A stretch of 64,000 nucleotides of DNA. It comes from Prinia subflava. Its lineage: Eukaryota > Chordata > Aves > Passeriformes > Cisticolidae. A program made the position numbers and the translations under genes. Of the stretch, positions 26,001 to 39,700 are shown in pieces. The DNA is taken from assembly GCF_021018805.1 (NCBI RefSeq), contig NC_086283.1:11545162-11609161 (forward strand). The letters run 5' to 3'. Positions within the stretch are counted from its first letter, which is position 1, and each line of letters opens with the position of its first letter. The notes beneath the pieces were generated by a model that saw nothing but the letters and a program-made list of their open reading frames with translations, was not told the origin of the DNA and ran no database searches.

Positions 26001-29000
26001 GACGTGCAAAAAATCCCAGCACAATCAAATGTCCTATATTGATGTTTTCTGTGTCGGATTTTTAGGAATATTTTGCTATATAATTGCATTAAGTTTATAA
26101 TTTATGCTTGCATGTTGCTGCGAGTGTTACAATGAAAGCATGACAGCATGTTGCTGTAATTCAGAAAATGAAATGTGAGACTGTGAGGCTCCAAGATGTG
26201 TGTTAAGGCTGATGGTTCCAAACCCTGTCCCAGATCAGCAGCTGGATTGGCTGACTATCCTAAGCCGTGATGCAGCTGTGCCTCATGTGAGCCATCATGA
26301 GGGGATTTAAGGTTTTTCCTCCTCAAAAGGTTCTCATCCTGAGAAGCAAGTGTCAGCATGGCACAGGGGAACCAGGGCTGCACAGCTTCTCTACCTGTAA
26401 ACCACCCTCCTACCATTTCAGCTGGTGTGCCTGGGTGAGAGGGGAGGGGTGCTTTGCCTCTCTGCAGTACCAGACCCCCATCTCTTTGGGGGATGCAGGA
26501 AACACCAAGCAACTTCCCACTGTGGCTGGCACAGGTTGATTAAGCCACCTGTTACCTTTCAGCAGTGAAAAGCAGGAGCAAGGGTCCCTCAGTGCTAATG
26601 GAGGTAGACTAGCTTTGCAGTGGGATTGCTTTTTTCTGCCAAACCCAGTCAGGGTGATATTCTATATGTTCCTCTTGAGAAACTGCTCTATAAAAAACCA
26701 CCATTGTTGCTATTAACAGCAGCAATATGAGGGCAGGGATTGAATGAGCATTCTCAGGTTTAAAAAGCAAAAAAAAAAACTTTCTCTGCTACTATCTTAA
26801 ATTTTTTCTAAAAGTGACAGTTTTAAATGCCAGTTTCCAGCCTTTGAGCACTATTTGTGTGACAGTTTGTGAATGGTTTCCATCTATATCCCTAACATTT
26901 AAGAGTGGTTCAGATGCCTCTCGATAGAAACGAGAAAGAGTGTGGGAAAATAAAGCTGAGCTTTATTATTGCTCAAGAAGCTTTAGGAGGCATCACAGCA
27001 AGAAGGCAGTAAGAAAACAGGTTTGTACCTGACTGTGGGATGCCAGGTTGGTGGAGAGAAGTAGCTATCACCAGAATCAAAATGTGAGACTGGATCGTAA
27101 TGTACTGGGCACTACTTTGAATACATACAAATAATATCGAAACTTCGTAAGCAGTTACCTCCAGGAGGAAAAGCCAAAACCCACACCGGATTTCAAGGCT
27201 GATTAAAGAAATAATTTTGAAAACCTTTTTTCTTTTTTGCTGCTTGCTGATCTCTCCTTTTAGACTTTCTAGTTATCTTTGATAAGGTGCAGTTAATTGG
27301 TAGGGCATTGTAATTATTGCCTTTGATAATGTGCAGAAATTTAGTGGTGAAAATAAATACATTTGTTCTTCCAGTCATCAGAAATTAGTGAAGCAATACT
27401 TGTTTAATTATAAAACATATGTGTGCTTTGTTAGTTTCCATCTGTCTGCTTGCTGATTTGCAATTAAATGACCAGAAGAAAAAGATACGTCCTGTGGCAA
27501 TTCAGGGGAAATGATTCATCTCTAATGTTTCTGTGGCATGGATGTCTATGCAGCAGCATGTGGGAGAGGGGAGGAGGAGAGGTGCATGGAAGAGGATGAG
27601 GAATGCCAAAAATCCTCTTGATTCGGTTCAGATATGTTTCATTGTCATGAAACCAAATGAGGACTCCCATTAACTTACTGTAACTCGTCATTCTTTTTGG
27701 AAAAAAATGGGGAGTAACATGGAGCAAGGAAGAAATACCTAACGAGGAGAGGAAATAGGATTGCAGAGGAAGGAGGCTGTGTGGTCAGAGTGAAAAGGAA
27801 ACTGCAGAAGTAAATGGAAGCATGGGAAAGTGATAAAAAATTAAATTTAATTTGAGTATCTGGAAATGATTAATTGGAGATGGAAATGAAAGTGTTATAG
27901 TGTGTCACAGATTTTTCCTTTTCTAGAAGAATGTCAGGCCTTATTTATTGGCTTTTTTTTCTATCTTTGAACCAGTTCACTTCTATTAAATCTCAGGGAG
28001 TGATGCAGTAGTGAGTCAGGGCTAATACTCCTTATAAAATGAGACATCAAGAAGGACAGGAGTATTTTTAAATTAATATGAAGGGGGGGGGAAGAAAAAA
28101 GGAAAAAAATTGTGAACATTATGTTCTTTTCATAAACAGTTTAGGAGGTTCACACAATGGTTTGCTCTTTAAGGTACTTGCATCACTGATAAAGACATAC
28201 AACTTACCTTCATGCAGCTGCATGGATGGGTACTATATTACCTTTTTCCCCTCTCTCCTTCATCTGTCCCTGTTCCTTCTTGTCTTTCTGAAAAGCAGTA
28301 TCTGGAAGGAGAGTCATACCCCTTGTAATTCTGGACACGGCCTGCACAGGGAAGTCTCAGATTCGGGGAGGCAGCTGTCTGACATTTCATCTTCATGTAG
28401 ACTGGCAGAGAGGAGATAGACAGCCACTATTTGTAGTTGGATGTTCCGTGGCATTGTATTGATCAGCATCAGCATCTGTCAGTAGGTGTAATGATAACTG
28501 TGTCAGAGGCAGAAAGGGGAGATTGAATGAGGCCTTCAGAATTGCCAGCTCACCACTGCTGGGTCTGTCAGGAGTTGGTGCCCCCCACCACTTTGCTGCT
28601 CAGAGCCTCTTGGATGTTCCTGTGCTCTGATGGCAGGTGGGGAAGGAGATGGGGAGAAGGTGAATTTGGTGCTTTGTGATGTGGAAGACTTCCTCTGCAC
28701 AAAGGAGCAGAGGGATTGTAAAAGAGGATTTGTGAAGAGGGAAAGAGAAAGGAAAATATGCACATTTGGTGTATTCAGTCTTGCCTCCCACATAATGGAT
28801 TCTTTTCCTCCTTCTCCAGACTTCTCTCATTGGCTTAATTCTTTACCAGCAGCACCAGAGAGGCACTGAGGCTCCATGTGTCAATAGCATGTGTCCATGT
28901 TTGCCCAAAATGTCACCGTTTCACAGCTGCCCTGCCCCATGTCCCCTCCCATGTCCTCTCCCTAGCAAGGACTGCACAGACCAGTGTACTACTGACAGAG

Positions 29001-29560
29001 TAAATAAAGCATAGTTTGGCACCTTCATTAGCAATCTTAGCAGGAGAGTCAGAGTACGAACAAAGAGGTGCAGACTGGACCTGCATTTAGTCTTTTGCCC
29101 TCAGCAGATTTCAAACTGCTTATCTGAAACAAAAGGTACTGTTTCCTGTTTGGACCAGCCTCAGCTGGCAGTAGCTATTGCACGCACCTGATTACGCACT
29201 GTGATAAGTCACTATTGAAAATGTGACCTTGAAGCCTCTGAAAGTTTCTATTATTTCTCTTTATGGCTTTGCAGGCGACTCTACCAAGCACTAACACAGA
29301 GTTTTATTGCTGGTATTGCCAATGATGGTAACAAAGGCTGATCCCAGACTGTGAATGTGCACATCCCTGTCACATCACAGAGAGGAAAGAATGCTCAGCA
29401 TGTAAAGTTTCTTCCAGTCTGGAAACGGCAATGCATCTAAACCTCAGTTTAGGAATGTTCCTAATACTTTATTCCAAAAGTATGCACGTTTTTTAATTTT
29501 CATGAAGTTTTTGCAAGTGTCTGCCAGCTGAATTTTGGTTCTTTCATTTTTCCTTTACAG

Positions 29561-29782
29561 ATGATGACTTTTTTCATGAACTTCCAGAAACTTTTCCATC
29601 TGATCCTCCAGAGCCATTGCCCCACTTCCTCATTGAACCCGAAGAGGCTTACATAGTGAAGAACAAGCCCGTGAATCTGTACTGCAAAGCAAGCCCAGCC
29701 ACACAGATCTATTTCAAGTGCAACAGCGAGTGGGTTCATCAGAAGGACCATGTGGTGGATGAGAGAGTAGATGAAACCTCTG
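29561..29782 (+). CDS. UNC5C: UNC5C netrin receptor, exon for N-terminal linker and first half of Ig1
   Basis: This exon encodes the start of the mature ectodomain of the netrin receptor UNC5C, a plasma-membrane repulsive guidance and dependence receptor. The exon is 222 bp. It begins with two bases of a split Asp codon after a TTTACAG acceptor, and ends with the first base of a Gly codon before GTGAGT. The translation opens with the acidic linker [17 protein letters not shown], then [18 protein letters not shown], the first Ig strands. The Ig Cys follows in NLYCKA, with the UNC5-type extra Cys in YFKCN. The linker and the ending [10 protein letters not shown] fit UNC5C rather than UNC5A, UNC5B or UNC5D as I know those proteins. 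Both ends are phase 1, so the exon is symmetric. If the intron were retained, the frame would stop about 70 bases past the donor. No start codon is expected here because the signal peptide lies upstream of the window. Confidence 0.96.
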
Positions 29783-32700
29783 GTGAGTTTGTGTTATGTT
29801 GTGAAGGGATGAGAATGAACACCAATAATATCAAGCCCAGTGTTATAATCTAGCAGCTGTTTCATATGGCAGCTGCTTTTCTTTACTCCTCTTTACTTCA
29901 GCTGTGAATTCTATACCTGGTATTACAAACATTACTGTCACAGCACAGGAGTGATGCCTGCATCCAGTTCAGCTAGTGAAACAGGAGTGTAAAGCACCCT
30001 GACCAAATCTGAAACCAGAAAACCAGGAGAACCACGCACAAACGAAATGAAATTGCCTTCTTCAGACTCTACTCCCAGTGTCACAAATTCACAGAGGTTG
30101 CACTGTGTTGTTGTCACAGACCGAGAAACACATTCTCCCTGAAGTGTCAAGGAGCAATTGGGTTGTTACTAGAATGATGTTTTCTTGGGGAGATATGAGA
30201 AAAAAATGAGACATTTAATCAGTTTTCAGCAAGAAAGAAGGAGAAAGCACACCTGGGCACACGTTAGAGCACTATTGATCCAGAGCAGGCACCTGGCTGT
30301 TATTCATTGCACTTCTCTGCCTGCAGGGAGGAGAGCCTGTAAGGAGAACTACAGTGTCTTAGCATCCTTCCTCAGTCAACACCAGAAATCCCACTGACAT
30401 TCATGGAAGTAAAACAGATCCTCATAGCACAAAAGAAAGAAAAAAAAAAAAAAAAGGGAAGCAGGGGTGGTGGTTTTAAAAACTTGAGTAATACAGCAGC
30501 GTTTGGGAAGACTGGTAATCTATAGAGTCTGAGACACATGCAAGGAGAGAAGCAGGACTTACGGCTGGTTTTTGATGGTTCTGAGAAATAACTGGATACC
30601 AAGCGAGAAGGTACTTTCCATTTGGGAATTACACCACCACTTGATCTAATTACTTAGAAAAATAACTTTACCAGATGTCTTGGAAGTCTCTTGTGAACCA
30701 GGTTTTATTTGTTTCAGCTCATTTATTTGCTCAGAGATCAAAAGCATAAGCTTTTCTTGGTACTCTCACTTGAAAAAGAGAAGGTTTGTCTAGGAGGAAA
30801 GGCTGTAGAAACAAAGTCTCTGTTAGACTTGGGCCCTGTGTATTCACTTGTAAAAATCGGCTTTTCCACATGTTGACTTCAGGAGAAACATTTTTTTAAA
30901 AATCCATATTGCTTAATATATCTTCAGGGGTTTTTGTTCCATGGGAGCCCAAGGGTATGAAGATGAGCAAAGAGAAGGACAGTTATGACTGGTTAATTTT
31001 TTAAGTTTTCATGAATATCACCATTTATTGAAAGTTTTTCACTACAGGTGAAATATTCATTCTTTTTTTACAAAAATCTCATAGTGGGAAAACTTGGTGA
31101 TGCTATAAAGGAAACTCAATTCTACAAGTGTGAAAGGCAAATCTTTAAAAGAGAAGCATCAAAATATTTCAGAGGAAAAACATTTTGCATAATAAACAAC
31201 AGCAATTATATGCAAATGAGAACCATTATCAATTAAAGATTAATATCATCTACTGGATTTCACTGGGGGAAAGAAGGTGTCAAAAGCTGTGCATGTCAGA
31301 TTATTAGCACAAGAGCCACAAAATTAGTTGCACTAATAGCTTGTTAAAATGAAACTGTCATCAAAATCCTAATTTGTTAGTCAGCCTGATTGTTGCCAGA
31401 ATATCGGTTAATGCATGTCACAGCTGCAGTGTTTGTGCACCTTCCTCTAGGCAGATTTGGAATCTAGGGCTCATAGCACATAAGTGGTATAGAAATGGGT
31501 AAAGAATTTAATTATGGTTGTGATAAAATAGTATTTTCTTTAAAGCAATGGAAGCGCTGGAAAATATATTCACTGGAGATTAAGCTGCAGAAAAAAATTG
31601 CAGGAGACAGTGACTGTGAGAGTTCATTCTGGCACCTGAATAAGGAGATATCTTGGCAGCTTGCACCAGTCAGGCTGGCAAAGCCCTTGGACACTATCAG
31701 TTTTGAGATTATTTTGGTTTCTTTTGCTATTTTTGCCTAGCCAGTGCAGTTGTAGCCTAGGGCACAGAAGTAATGACTGAACTGCTCAGAGGATGATGTA
31801 AGGATCCCTCTAGGTCCAAACCTACGGTGCTGCTGCTGCTTCCTGACTTGTGGTTAGGGAGGAAAGAGAAACTGCCCACAAACCAGATTAAGTCTAGACT
31901 TCCCATGGGTGACCTGGGGCTCAAAGGGATCTCACACAGTGTTTCTGCAGGGGCTGTCCTGTAATCTCAGCAACTGAAAACTGTGTGCTTTCTTCTTTCC
32001 TGGTATTTCACTCTTCCTGAGGTCTGTTCTGCCTGTTTATGAAAAGAAGACCGTGCTGAGGAAATATTCTGCTGCTGGATTTGAACCAGGCTTTCAATTC
32101 TTTACAGAGACGAGCAAAGCAAGGAGAAACAAGGCAAACAGACAATAAAATATGAGAGGAAAAGAGTAAAGGTCACTTGTGCTTTCCTTTCTAAAGGATG
32201 AGTAATCAGGTAGAAAGTGAACTAAAATACAGGTGTGATGCTAGCAGTACATCATCTTGGGATTGTAAATGATCCATGAAAGTGAGAAATAGGTTTTGAT
32301 TTGCAAAAGATTATGTGTTCATGGACTTTGAGCCTGTGCCCAGGAATGAAATCTATGTAGAGATGATTAACTCTTCTTGTAAGGCAAATTTGTTTCTGTC
32401 ATTGAGAAGACCAAAGAAAACAGCACAGCAATAGCAATGGCATGCACACAAGATGGAATGAGAGTGCAGCCAATCTCTCATTGAAGAGAGCTGTTAGATT
32501 GAAATGTTGAATGCATTAAGAAGGCTAATTTTTAAAAGAGAAAAACAAACAATCACGTATTTTTTCTCTGTACGTTTTTCTTTGTGAAAGAGAGAAGGTA
32601 CAGAATTAAAGTAATAGTTATATATACTTTGCACTGCGGGGTATTTTTAAACAGTGGGTAAAGCATTGCTGTGAAGAACATGCACAGGGACTCTGTAGGA

Positions 32701-33344
32701 GTTGTTGCCTTCTGGTTGGAGAGGATGAGAACTGTAATAGTGACAGGGTGTTCTAGTACCACTTTGTTTAATTAAATTAGCCTGAAGAGAGAGCCTTTTG
32801 AAATATTTTACACTGATCAAGTCTGAGAAACCTGCGGCTTTACACAGAAGATCATTACATTCTGTTATTAAATCCTCAGACTCACTGGAATTTTTCTTCT
32901 TTATGCAAAAAGCTAAGCATTTTCATAAAGAAGTCAAATGGATGCTTTGGAAATGTCTAGTGCACATCTTTGACTCTTTCATTTCCTATGTATGTGAAAT
33001 ACAAGCAGGGCATTGTCTTTTTTATGCCTTTATGTCTCTGGAATATTTTCCCATTAATGTAAAAAAGAATAAGAACACTGGTTTTAAAAAACAAAGATGA
33101 GAGTTCTTTTGAGGGAACACATTTGATTTTATGGCTGACTGTCATAAAAGATAACAGCAACAAAAATAAAAGGAGCCCTGCAGAACTGATGCTTTTGGGG
33201 GCAAGAAAATTCCATTGTTACAGGGCAGGAAGTTCAATAGCATCAATAATTGTTAGAGCAATTCGTGCACATTTTCCAAATTACTGTACCTCTGAAACTG
33301 ACAGTGTCAAAAGATATTGTTTTTTTCTTTTTTACAATGAGAAT

Positions 33345-33540
33345 GGCAAAACACTGAACCAGGTTGTTCAGAGAGGTGACGGATGGAAGTTTCCATCCCT
33401 GGAAACTTTCATGGGTGGGCTGCATGGGGCTCCGAGGAACCTGATCTGGTTGAAGATGTCCCTGCTTATTGCAGGGCATTTGGACTAGATGACCTTAAAG
33501 TTCCCTTCATACTCACCCTATTCTGTGAATCTGTGATTTT
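33345..33540 (+). mobile_element. CR1 LINE 3'-end fragment, plus strand
   Basis: The segment contains GGTTGTTCAGAGAGGTGACGG, TTTCCATCCCTGGAAACTTTC, GGTTGAAGATGTCCCTGC and TTGGACTAGATGACCTTAAAG. It closes on the CR1 terminal octamer-type repeat (ATTCTGTGA ATCTGTGATT). It is 5'-truncated at about 200 bp. A chance open frame across it gives the familiar LDDLKVP-like translation of CR1 3' untranslated sequence; this is not a gene. Confidence 0.93.
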
Positions 33541-36500
33541 ATTTTGCGTGTGTGCTTTTACGGAGAACTAATTTCCAAGACCCACACACCATTTCTGCAG
33601 GGGTGGGAGAATTGTGAATGTATGGAAAATCACTGTCTTGCACCCCATTCATTTGCCCAGAGGGATTAAATGCTGCTGTATCAAACCTCACATCCCAGTG
33701 ATGTACAAGAGAAAAGCAGAAAAAAAAATCTGGAGTTTTTTTTTGTCTTTCCAGTTTGGATATGCATCGTAATATTTTCTCCTTGACTACTGAGGTGAAA
33801 CAGTCCATAAACTCCCTCATGCCCTCTATAATGCCAGGGCCATGTTCTTCTCTCTCCTTCAAGCAAAGAGAAAACATTTGTGATTCTTTAAGTGCTAATT
33901 AAATAGACATATTGGGCAATTCACCCAGCATTATTGTTTGTCTACACTGTCCGTTTTCTTTTGTTGGGATGCATAGGGAAAGGAGATCTTGGGGAGTTAC
34001 TTGGTGACCCCCTCCTTTTGTCTGATTAAGAGAGTGTATCAAACTGCACTTGAAGTGGACAAATATGCACTTCTTTTCAGAGAGAATCCTGACTTCTTTT
34101 TTTTCAGTTTCTTTACATAGCCACCACTGAGATTCCAATGCTTACCTCCCACCATTACCTTTCCCAATTAAAGTATTTTTGGGGTGACTTGCAGATTCAA
34201 CGAAAAGAAACTGAGCTTTTGACGTAGGGTCAACATTGATCTGGCAAATAGGAGTTTGTTACCTTAAGCAATGGGTTTGGCAGCCTGTTGAGGGAGTAGA
34301 TACCCAGCTAGCTAAGTCTTTAATAGATGACCCTCTCAACGGAAAGATCAAGGATTGACATCTGCCCTTTTGCCTTTAAAACAGCTCTTACAAGATGCTG
34401 CAGCCAAGACAGCAGTGGGGAAACCTTCACAGTCACTGTGCTCTTCTGGCACCCTGTAGAGAGGCAGGAAAATCACTTCCAGCACAAAATGCTCTGTTGC
34501 TTCATCTTCCTCTCTGTATGCACATCTCATGAAAGCCATTTGTTTTGGTGTTTGTCACACCACATATTAGAAGGCTGCATTGCACTAATGGCAAAAGTCA
34601 TTGTTTAGGTTGGGACTTCTGACTATACAGCAAAGGTCATCACACAGCCTCTCGTTTTGGGAAGTTGCATTCATTTGTCATAGAATTTTTTATTTTTAAA
34701 AAGCCATTATTTCTTAGTATTGCATGTCTTTGAATAACAGTGTTGAAGAATTTAATTTGGCACCCCAAATACAAAATTCTGGTGCCCCCAATCCCCAAGT
34801 AAGCAGAGCTCAGGGAGAGATGTGGAGGGATAATGTTTCACTCATTTCTTTTACCCCTAGATCTTCCTTTCCTTACAGCTATATTCTTTCTCTGCACATC
34901 TTTTTTACTTAATCTCTTTTTGTATCTTGACATGCTGTAGCATCCTAATTCTCTGTATTATTTTTGAAGAATCCAAAGGATAAGGAAAAAGCTATTTTTC
35001 TGAGCAAATGTGGCCAGTGTCCCCATTGACTTTACTAAGCATATAGCAAGTGAATGTGAATGCTGCATTTGGACACTTAGCCTGCAATATTTTGATGCTC
35101 TGGGGTAGAATACCTTGGGATTATGTTAGCAAGGGTAGGCACACATCATAAATAAGGATTGCTTTCATTCCGCCATTGTCAGAAGTCATTTTATTTTCCG
35201 TTTATCATTTGATCAAATCCATTATAAACATCAAACACCCATATGAAAAATAATTATTTCTCAGCAACACATTGCCAATTTTCAGCTCTGCTCCTTCAGT
35301 ACTCTGCCCTAATCCAGCTCATTTCAAGGAAATTTGAAAATGTGTCTTGAGTATCTCTTCCCAAATGCTCCTATTAATAGTTTTGAGATGTGGGTCAGAA
35401 CTGATTCTACCATCTTCTGTATTCTTCCATAATTTGAAGTCTATTCTCTCTCTGGAAGGTTGCTGCAAGTGAAACATGTATGGTCTGAAAGGCTGCAGAT
35501 GGTGCAGAAGGAAGCACATAACTCTGTTTCTCCAAAGAACTGTAACTCTCTGGGGAGATACAGGTTACTTACATAAAACATATGAAGAAACTCATGGGCT
35601 TTTTTCCTACTTGAAATTTAGGTTGCAGACATTTTTTGCTGTCACTTGGGCCATCTTCTTTCTGCCTGTCACTCCCTGTGGCCTGACAGAAAGCTCTCCT
35701 GGGGAAGATGAGCCCAGTGCCCATCACTGCTGCCAGAGAAGTTCTCTCTTCTTGCAGGTTGCATCTTCAAAATCAGCTGCTGGAAATGTGGTTTCCCCTC
35801 AGCCACATCAAGGGAATACCCAACAATGAAGCTGCTGCAGACAGTGTTTTCAAGCAAAGTTTGCACTTTCATCTTGAGTAATGAATATGTTTGGGTAGAA
35901 AACATAGCCATTTTGGAAGCTTCAGAAGAAACATACAGACAGAGAATTACCATTTTCTAGGACATGCATTTAAAATAGTGGGGGTTTTTGCTGAAGTCAG
36001 TGGAGAAATTGTTAAGGTCAGGACATACCTGAAGAAGGGAAATAAACTTTTGTTAACAGATTAAGACCACTGGACCAGGTATTTGCTTCTGGAAGCAAAT
36101 TTTATAGGCAATACTAAGACTCCCGCTAAACCCAGGGAGATTCTCTTTTTGTTTAGAAGCCTGCAAAGGCTTGTGAATTTTTGAGTTAACTGAGTGCAGG
36201 ATTCATTTACAATATGTGCATTAACAAATCAATAATTTCTTATTTAATCAAACTGTTATATGTGGGGGTTTTGTCCCTCTAAGCCTTTGTGGAAGGCTGC
36301 TCCAGCTCTTAGACCAAGACATCTTTCTTGTGTTCATAGCCATTGAGACCTGCCTGTCATTCTCCTACTGCTGTCCTTTCCAGCAGCTTTTTCCCTGTAG
36401 GAGTCTGTGCCCAGCCACCTTTGCAGGCAGCAGCAGTGGACATCATGAACTTTCTGCCCTCCTGTTGCTAAGCTGACTCTGGAGGAGGTTCTCCCAGACT

Positions 36501-36641
36501 TGCTCAGTCCTTCAGGGTACTCAGGCATGCTAACAGGGGGCCCAGAGGGAGTTACTCTTCCTGCAGGTTAATCCCTCTCATGCTCCTCCGTTGAGTAATG
36601 ATGGGCCCATGGGAAGGGTCATTTGCCCATTCCAGATTTTC

Positions 36642-36740
36642 TGTATATTCACCATGTATCTATGCAAATCACTCAGTGTCTCTGTGATCTACCTCTGCAA
36701 AGTGCCTTGGGACCAAAAGATAAAAGCTTTAGGATATTTA
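36642..36740 (+). repeat. Ancient MIR/L2-like fragment, plus orientation
   Basis: The blocks GCAAATCACTCAGTGTCTCTGTG and GCAAAGTGCCTTGGGACCAAAAG, followed by AAAGCTTTAGGATATTTATTC, parallel the 'caagtcacttaacctctctgtg', 'gtaaagtgctttgagac' and 'gcgctatataaat' order of MIR/L2-tail SINEs, with a central deletion. The call is from remembered consensus order and is tentative. Confidence 0.45.
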
Positions 36741-39700
36741 TTCATTTCTTATTGCAGTATTAACTTCCTATCTGCAGCTGTTTGCCTAATTGTCTTGGAG
36801 GTTTCCTGTGGGCTTCTGGAAAAATAAATCTGAGATAGGAAATAAAGTTATGTGAAATAATTAGAAGAGGAATATGGATGCCTAATACATTCATCTGAAG
36901 CATTTGAGGACACCCCCCTCTGAATATTTCCGGCCTTCATCTTTTCTCCTCCAAGTTTTTCCTTCATTAAACCCTTTGTTACACACTCGTAATCCCATTA
37001 ATTCCCCAAAAGACGTCTTCTGACATCAGTCCACCCACCACAGCTTCAGACTAGCCACAGCTTTGCACAGCAATGCTTCCTATTGCATTCCTATTGCTCC
37101 ACCCATGTCCCCCAGATCCTTTTGAGCCATTTGTGTGGGATCTGGAGCCCCTGTGGTGAGGGTGGTCTTATGCATGAAAGGCTCATAAATGTGGTCTTGC
37201 TTTGGCAGTGAGTCCCAAAGCTCAGTCTCCATCCTGCACCCACGGGCCTAAATGGAAAACAGCTGTTTCTTGAGTACAGTAAATGCAGACAAGAAGAGCA
37301 TGGTGGAAAAGAGGAGCAGAGCCAAAGTCTTATGTGCTGTCAAACAAAGTGCTGCAGTCAGTAGCACCGTGACAGGAACACTTGAATCCTCTAAGTGAAG
37401 CTTTTTCAGTTAATTAAACATGAGAATGACTAGGACTAGTAGAGCTGCAGTTTCTTTACAAAAATACCTGGAAATACTCAGGGAAATGGAAGGTCAAAAT
37501 TATACCCTACTTTTTCTTCTATGCAAACAAGTTATAGTCTGATGCAGCCAGATGATCTGGCTGTAGTCTAACACTCTTTAGAGATATTGAGGTCTTAATG
37601 ACTCTGCTAAACATTTAAGTGTTTCCCAGACTCCCTTGGTGTCTATCTAAGTTTGTGTCTCAGTTACCTGAGTGGTATTAGCTCATTAAGGCAGAGAAAT
37701 CATTGCCTGAAGAATTCCTATTTCTTGAAACTACATTGGAGAAATCCTTTCCTTTGTAATATTTTTTTAATTCCTTTTTTTTTTTTTTAAACAAAAGAAA
37801 AGCATTTGTATGGAGCAAAGTTTTGCACATTGATAAGTTTTAGCAAGGCTTTTTTTGCTGTGCAGGTAGGGTGCCAAATCATTGCTAATGTTGAAGGGAA
37901 AGAGAGGTGCCTGTCACGCAGCTCTGACCCATACAGGATCTAATTTTGTGCTGCCTTTACAGGTTCACAGCCTGTATTCATTTTGTCATTCCCAAGCATT
38001 CCCAATTTGTACAGGAATGAGCAGCATGGTGTGGTAAGTACCAGCAGAGCTGCCATTCACCTGCAAGGTTACGTACAGCTCTTTTTCTCCGCAGGTTTTG
38101 TTGGAACACCTTTCACAATTCCTCATAACTTCTCAACCTTGTCATACTTTGATTGTAAGAGTAGAAAGTGAGTCTTTTGTCAGACTCTTCTGTGTCTTCT
38201 ATTCCCTGAATACAAATCTTTAGGCCCTTGCAGCCTCTTCTATTATTTGCTCCCAGGTTTTGATTTAGAGAAGATCTTGGTTGGTTGATTGCAGTTTTTG
38301 GGTTCCCAGTGACTTTTATGCCTATGTTTTTTAATGAGGGCTGCTGCTGTACCTGGTTGGTTGCTGCACCCTCCTCTGAAGAGGAGTAAGGACTGCTAGC
38401 CCTGAGAAACAGCAATGCCTAGAAGTAGATTTGATTTGGGGGTTTTGTTTAGTGCTTTTTTTTGCAACTAAGGTGGAAACCAGTACTGGAATTCAGTGGT
38501 GGGTACCTAGAAGAAAAGGAATAAAAGGAGACATCTGGACTTACAGGGATATTTTGATGGCATTCATTTGCATAATTTAAAAGATCTTTTTTGTGTGTTG
38601 AAGTCACACAGATCTGCAGAGGAACTTGCTTGCTCTGGTGCCTGGGGCTCCCTGATGCCCCCCTCTAGCTGACTATCATGAACTATATGTTCTATCATGA
38701 ACTGCACAGTACCCAGAAACATGTACACACCAAAGGACTTCTGTGACCACCAGGCTGCCTTTTTGCACGCCTTCCTGCCATGATTCCTTTGTTCACTACA
38801 AACTAAGAAAAACCTCCTGGTGTTCAGGAGCTGGTGTTTTGACTGCTGCCCTGGCACAACCCTGAAAACGTGCTGGGTGGGGGAGCAGACAGTAAATTCC
38901 CAGAGCTTCATCTCTTTCTGAAGAAAGTCACTTCACTTGACAGCACAGTGGACAAAGCTGCTTTGAAAGCAGCTGCTAGCCTTTTTCTTCTTTTACTTTT
39001 AGTGTTCTTTTCTTTTTTTCAAGATACCTGGGTCAGCTGTGAAATGCCATCCCCAGCATGCAGAACAATGGCAAAAAATGATGGGGGTCTTAAACTTCTC
39101 CCCCAGCCTGCTGTTCCTGCACATTGCAGACTAAAAAATAGAAAAACAACTGCTGAGGAGGCTCCCGAGTGACCCCTTGTGTCACATTAAGACTGTCCTT
39201 GTTCGCACAATAGCTGCACCAGCCACTGAACTGTGTCATCGCATCAAGTTCACAGAAATAAGGCATTTTCTTGTTGTCTCTGCTTTTTAAAACCATGCAG
39301 AGTGGATGTGGTACACATGTACATGTGCATCTGCATACCTATTTTGTATCTGTAATGTGTATGAATTGGTAAGTCAGTAAAATAAACAACTTGATGTATA
39401 TTTTTTACATGTAAATTTACACACAAATGCATTTATTGTTCATTTCTCTGCCCACCCTCCACCATGCAAAGGGAATGTAAACATGCTGTTCAAAATTCAG
39501 ATGCTCTTGGTTGGCTTCCCAGATGTTTGATGTTGAATAGATTTCTTTTTTGTTGTTTGTTTTTTCATCATTTCCTCCTCTTCTTCTTGTGAAGTGCTAA
39601 ACAACTATTATTTCTTTTTGCCTGCACATTGAGATTCATCTGTAGGCTCTAAACTGCCTCAAAAGTGCTTCAATTTTGCATGAACACTAAGCTGGGGACT

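Larger units (their letters stand above)
1..29560 (+). other. UNC5C: UNC5C intron upstream of the Ig1 exons (3' part)
   Basis: This AT-rich noncoding stretch ends in a strong acceptor, a T-rich tract followed by CAG at 29558-29560. It must lie between the exon carrying the signal peptide, which is outside the window, and the exon at 29561, because that exon begins with the last two bases of a split Asp codon. I found no exon-like open frame with family resemblance inside it. It contains a minus-strand LTR fragment (about 13.0-13.8 kb), a minus-strand CR1 tail (21.4 kb), an ancient SINE-like piece (19.6 kb), inverted repeats (8.4, 14.8 and 22.9 kb), a tandem duplication (15.7 kb) and short simple repeats. 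The remaining stretches, such as 1-8400, 8440-12960 and 23040-29560, show nothing I can name. Confidence 0.8.

Noticed and set aside
33123..33488. 121-codon plus-strand open frame
   Set aside because: Its second half is translation of the CR1 3' end, and the first half is ordinary intron.
36081..36100. 9-bp inverted repeat with 2-bp loop; similar short palindromes at 26949-26967, 38956-38974 and 39314-39327
   Set aside because: About one or two such short palindromes are expected by chance in 64 kb, more in AT-rich DNA, and none has supporting context.
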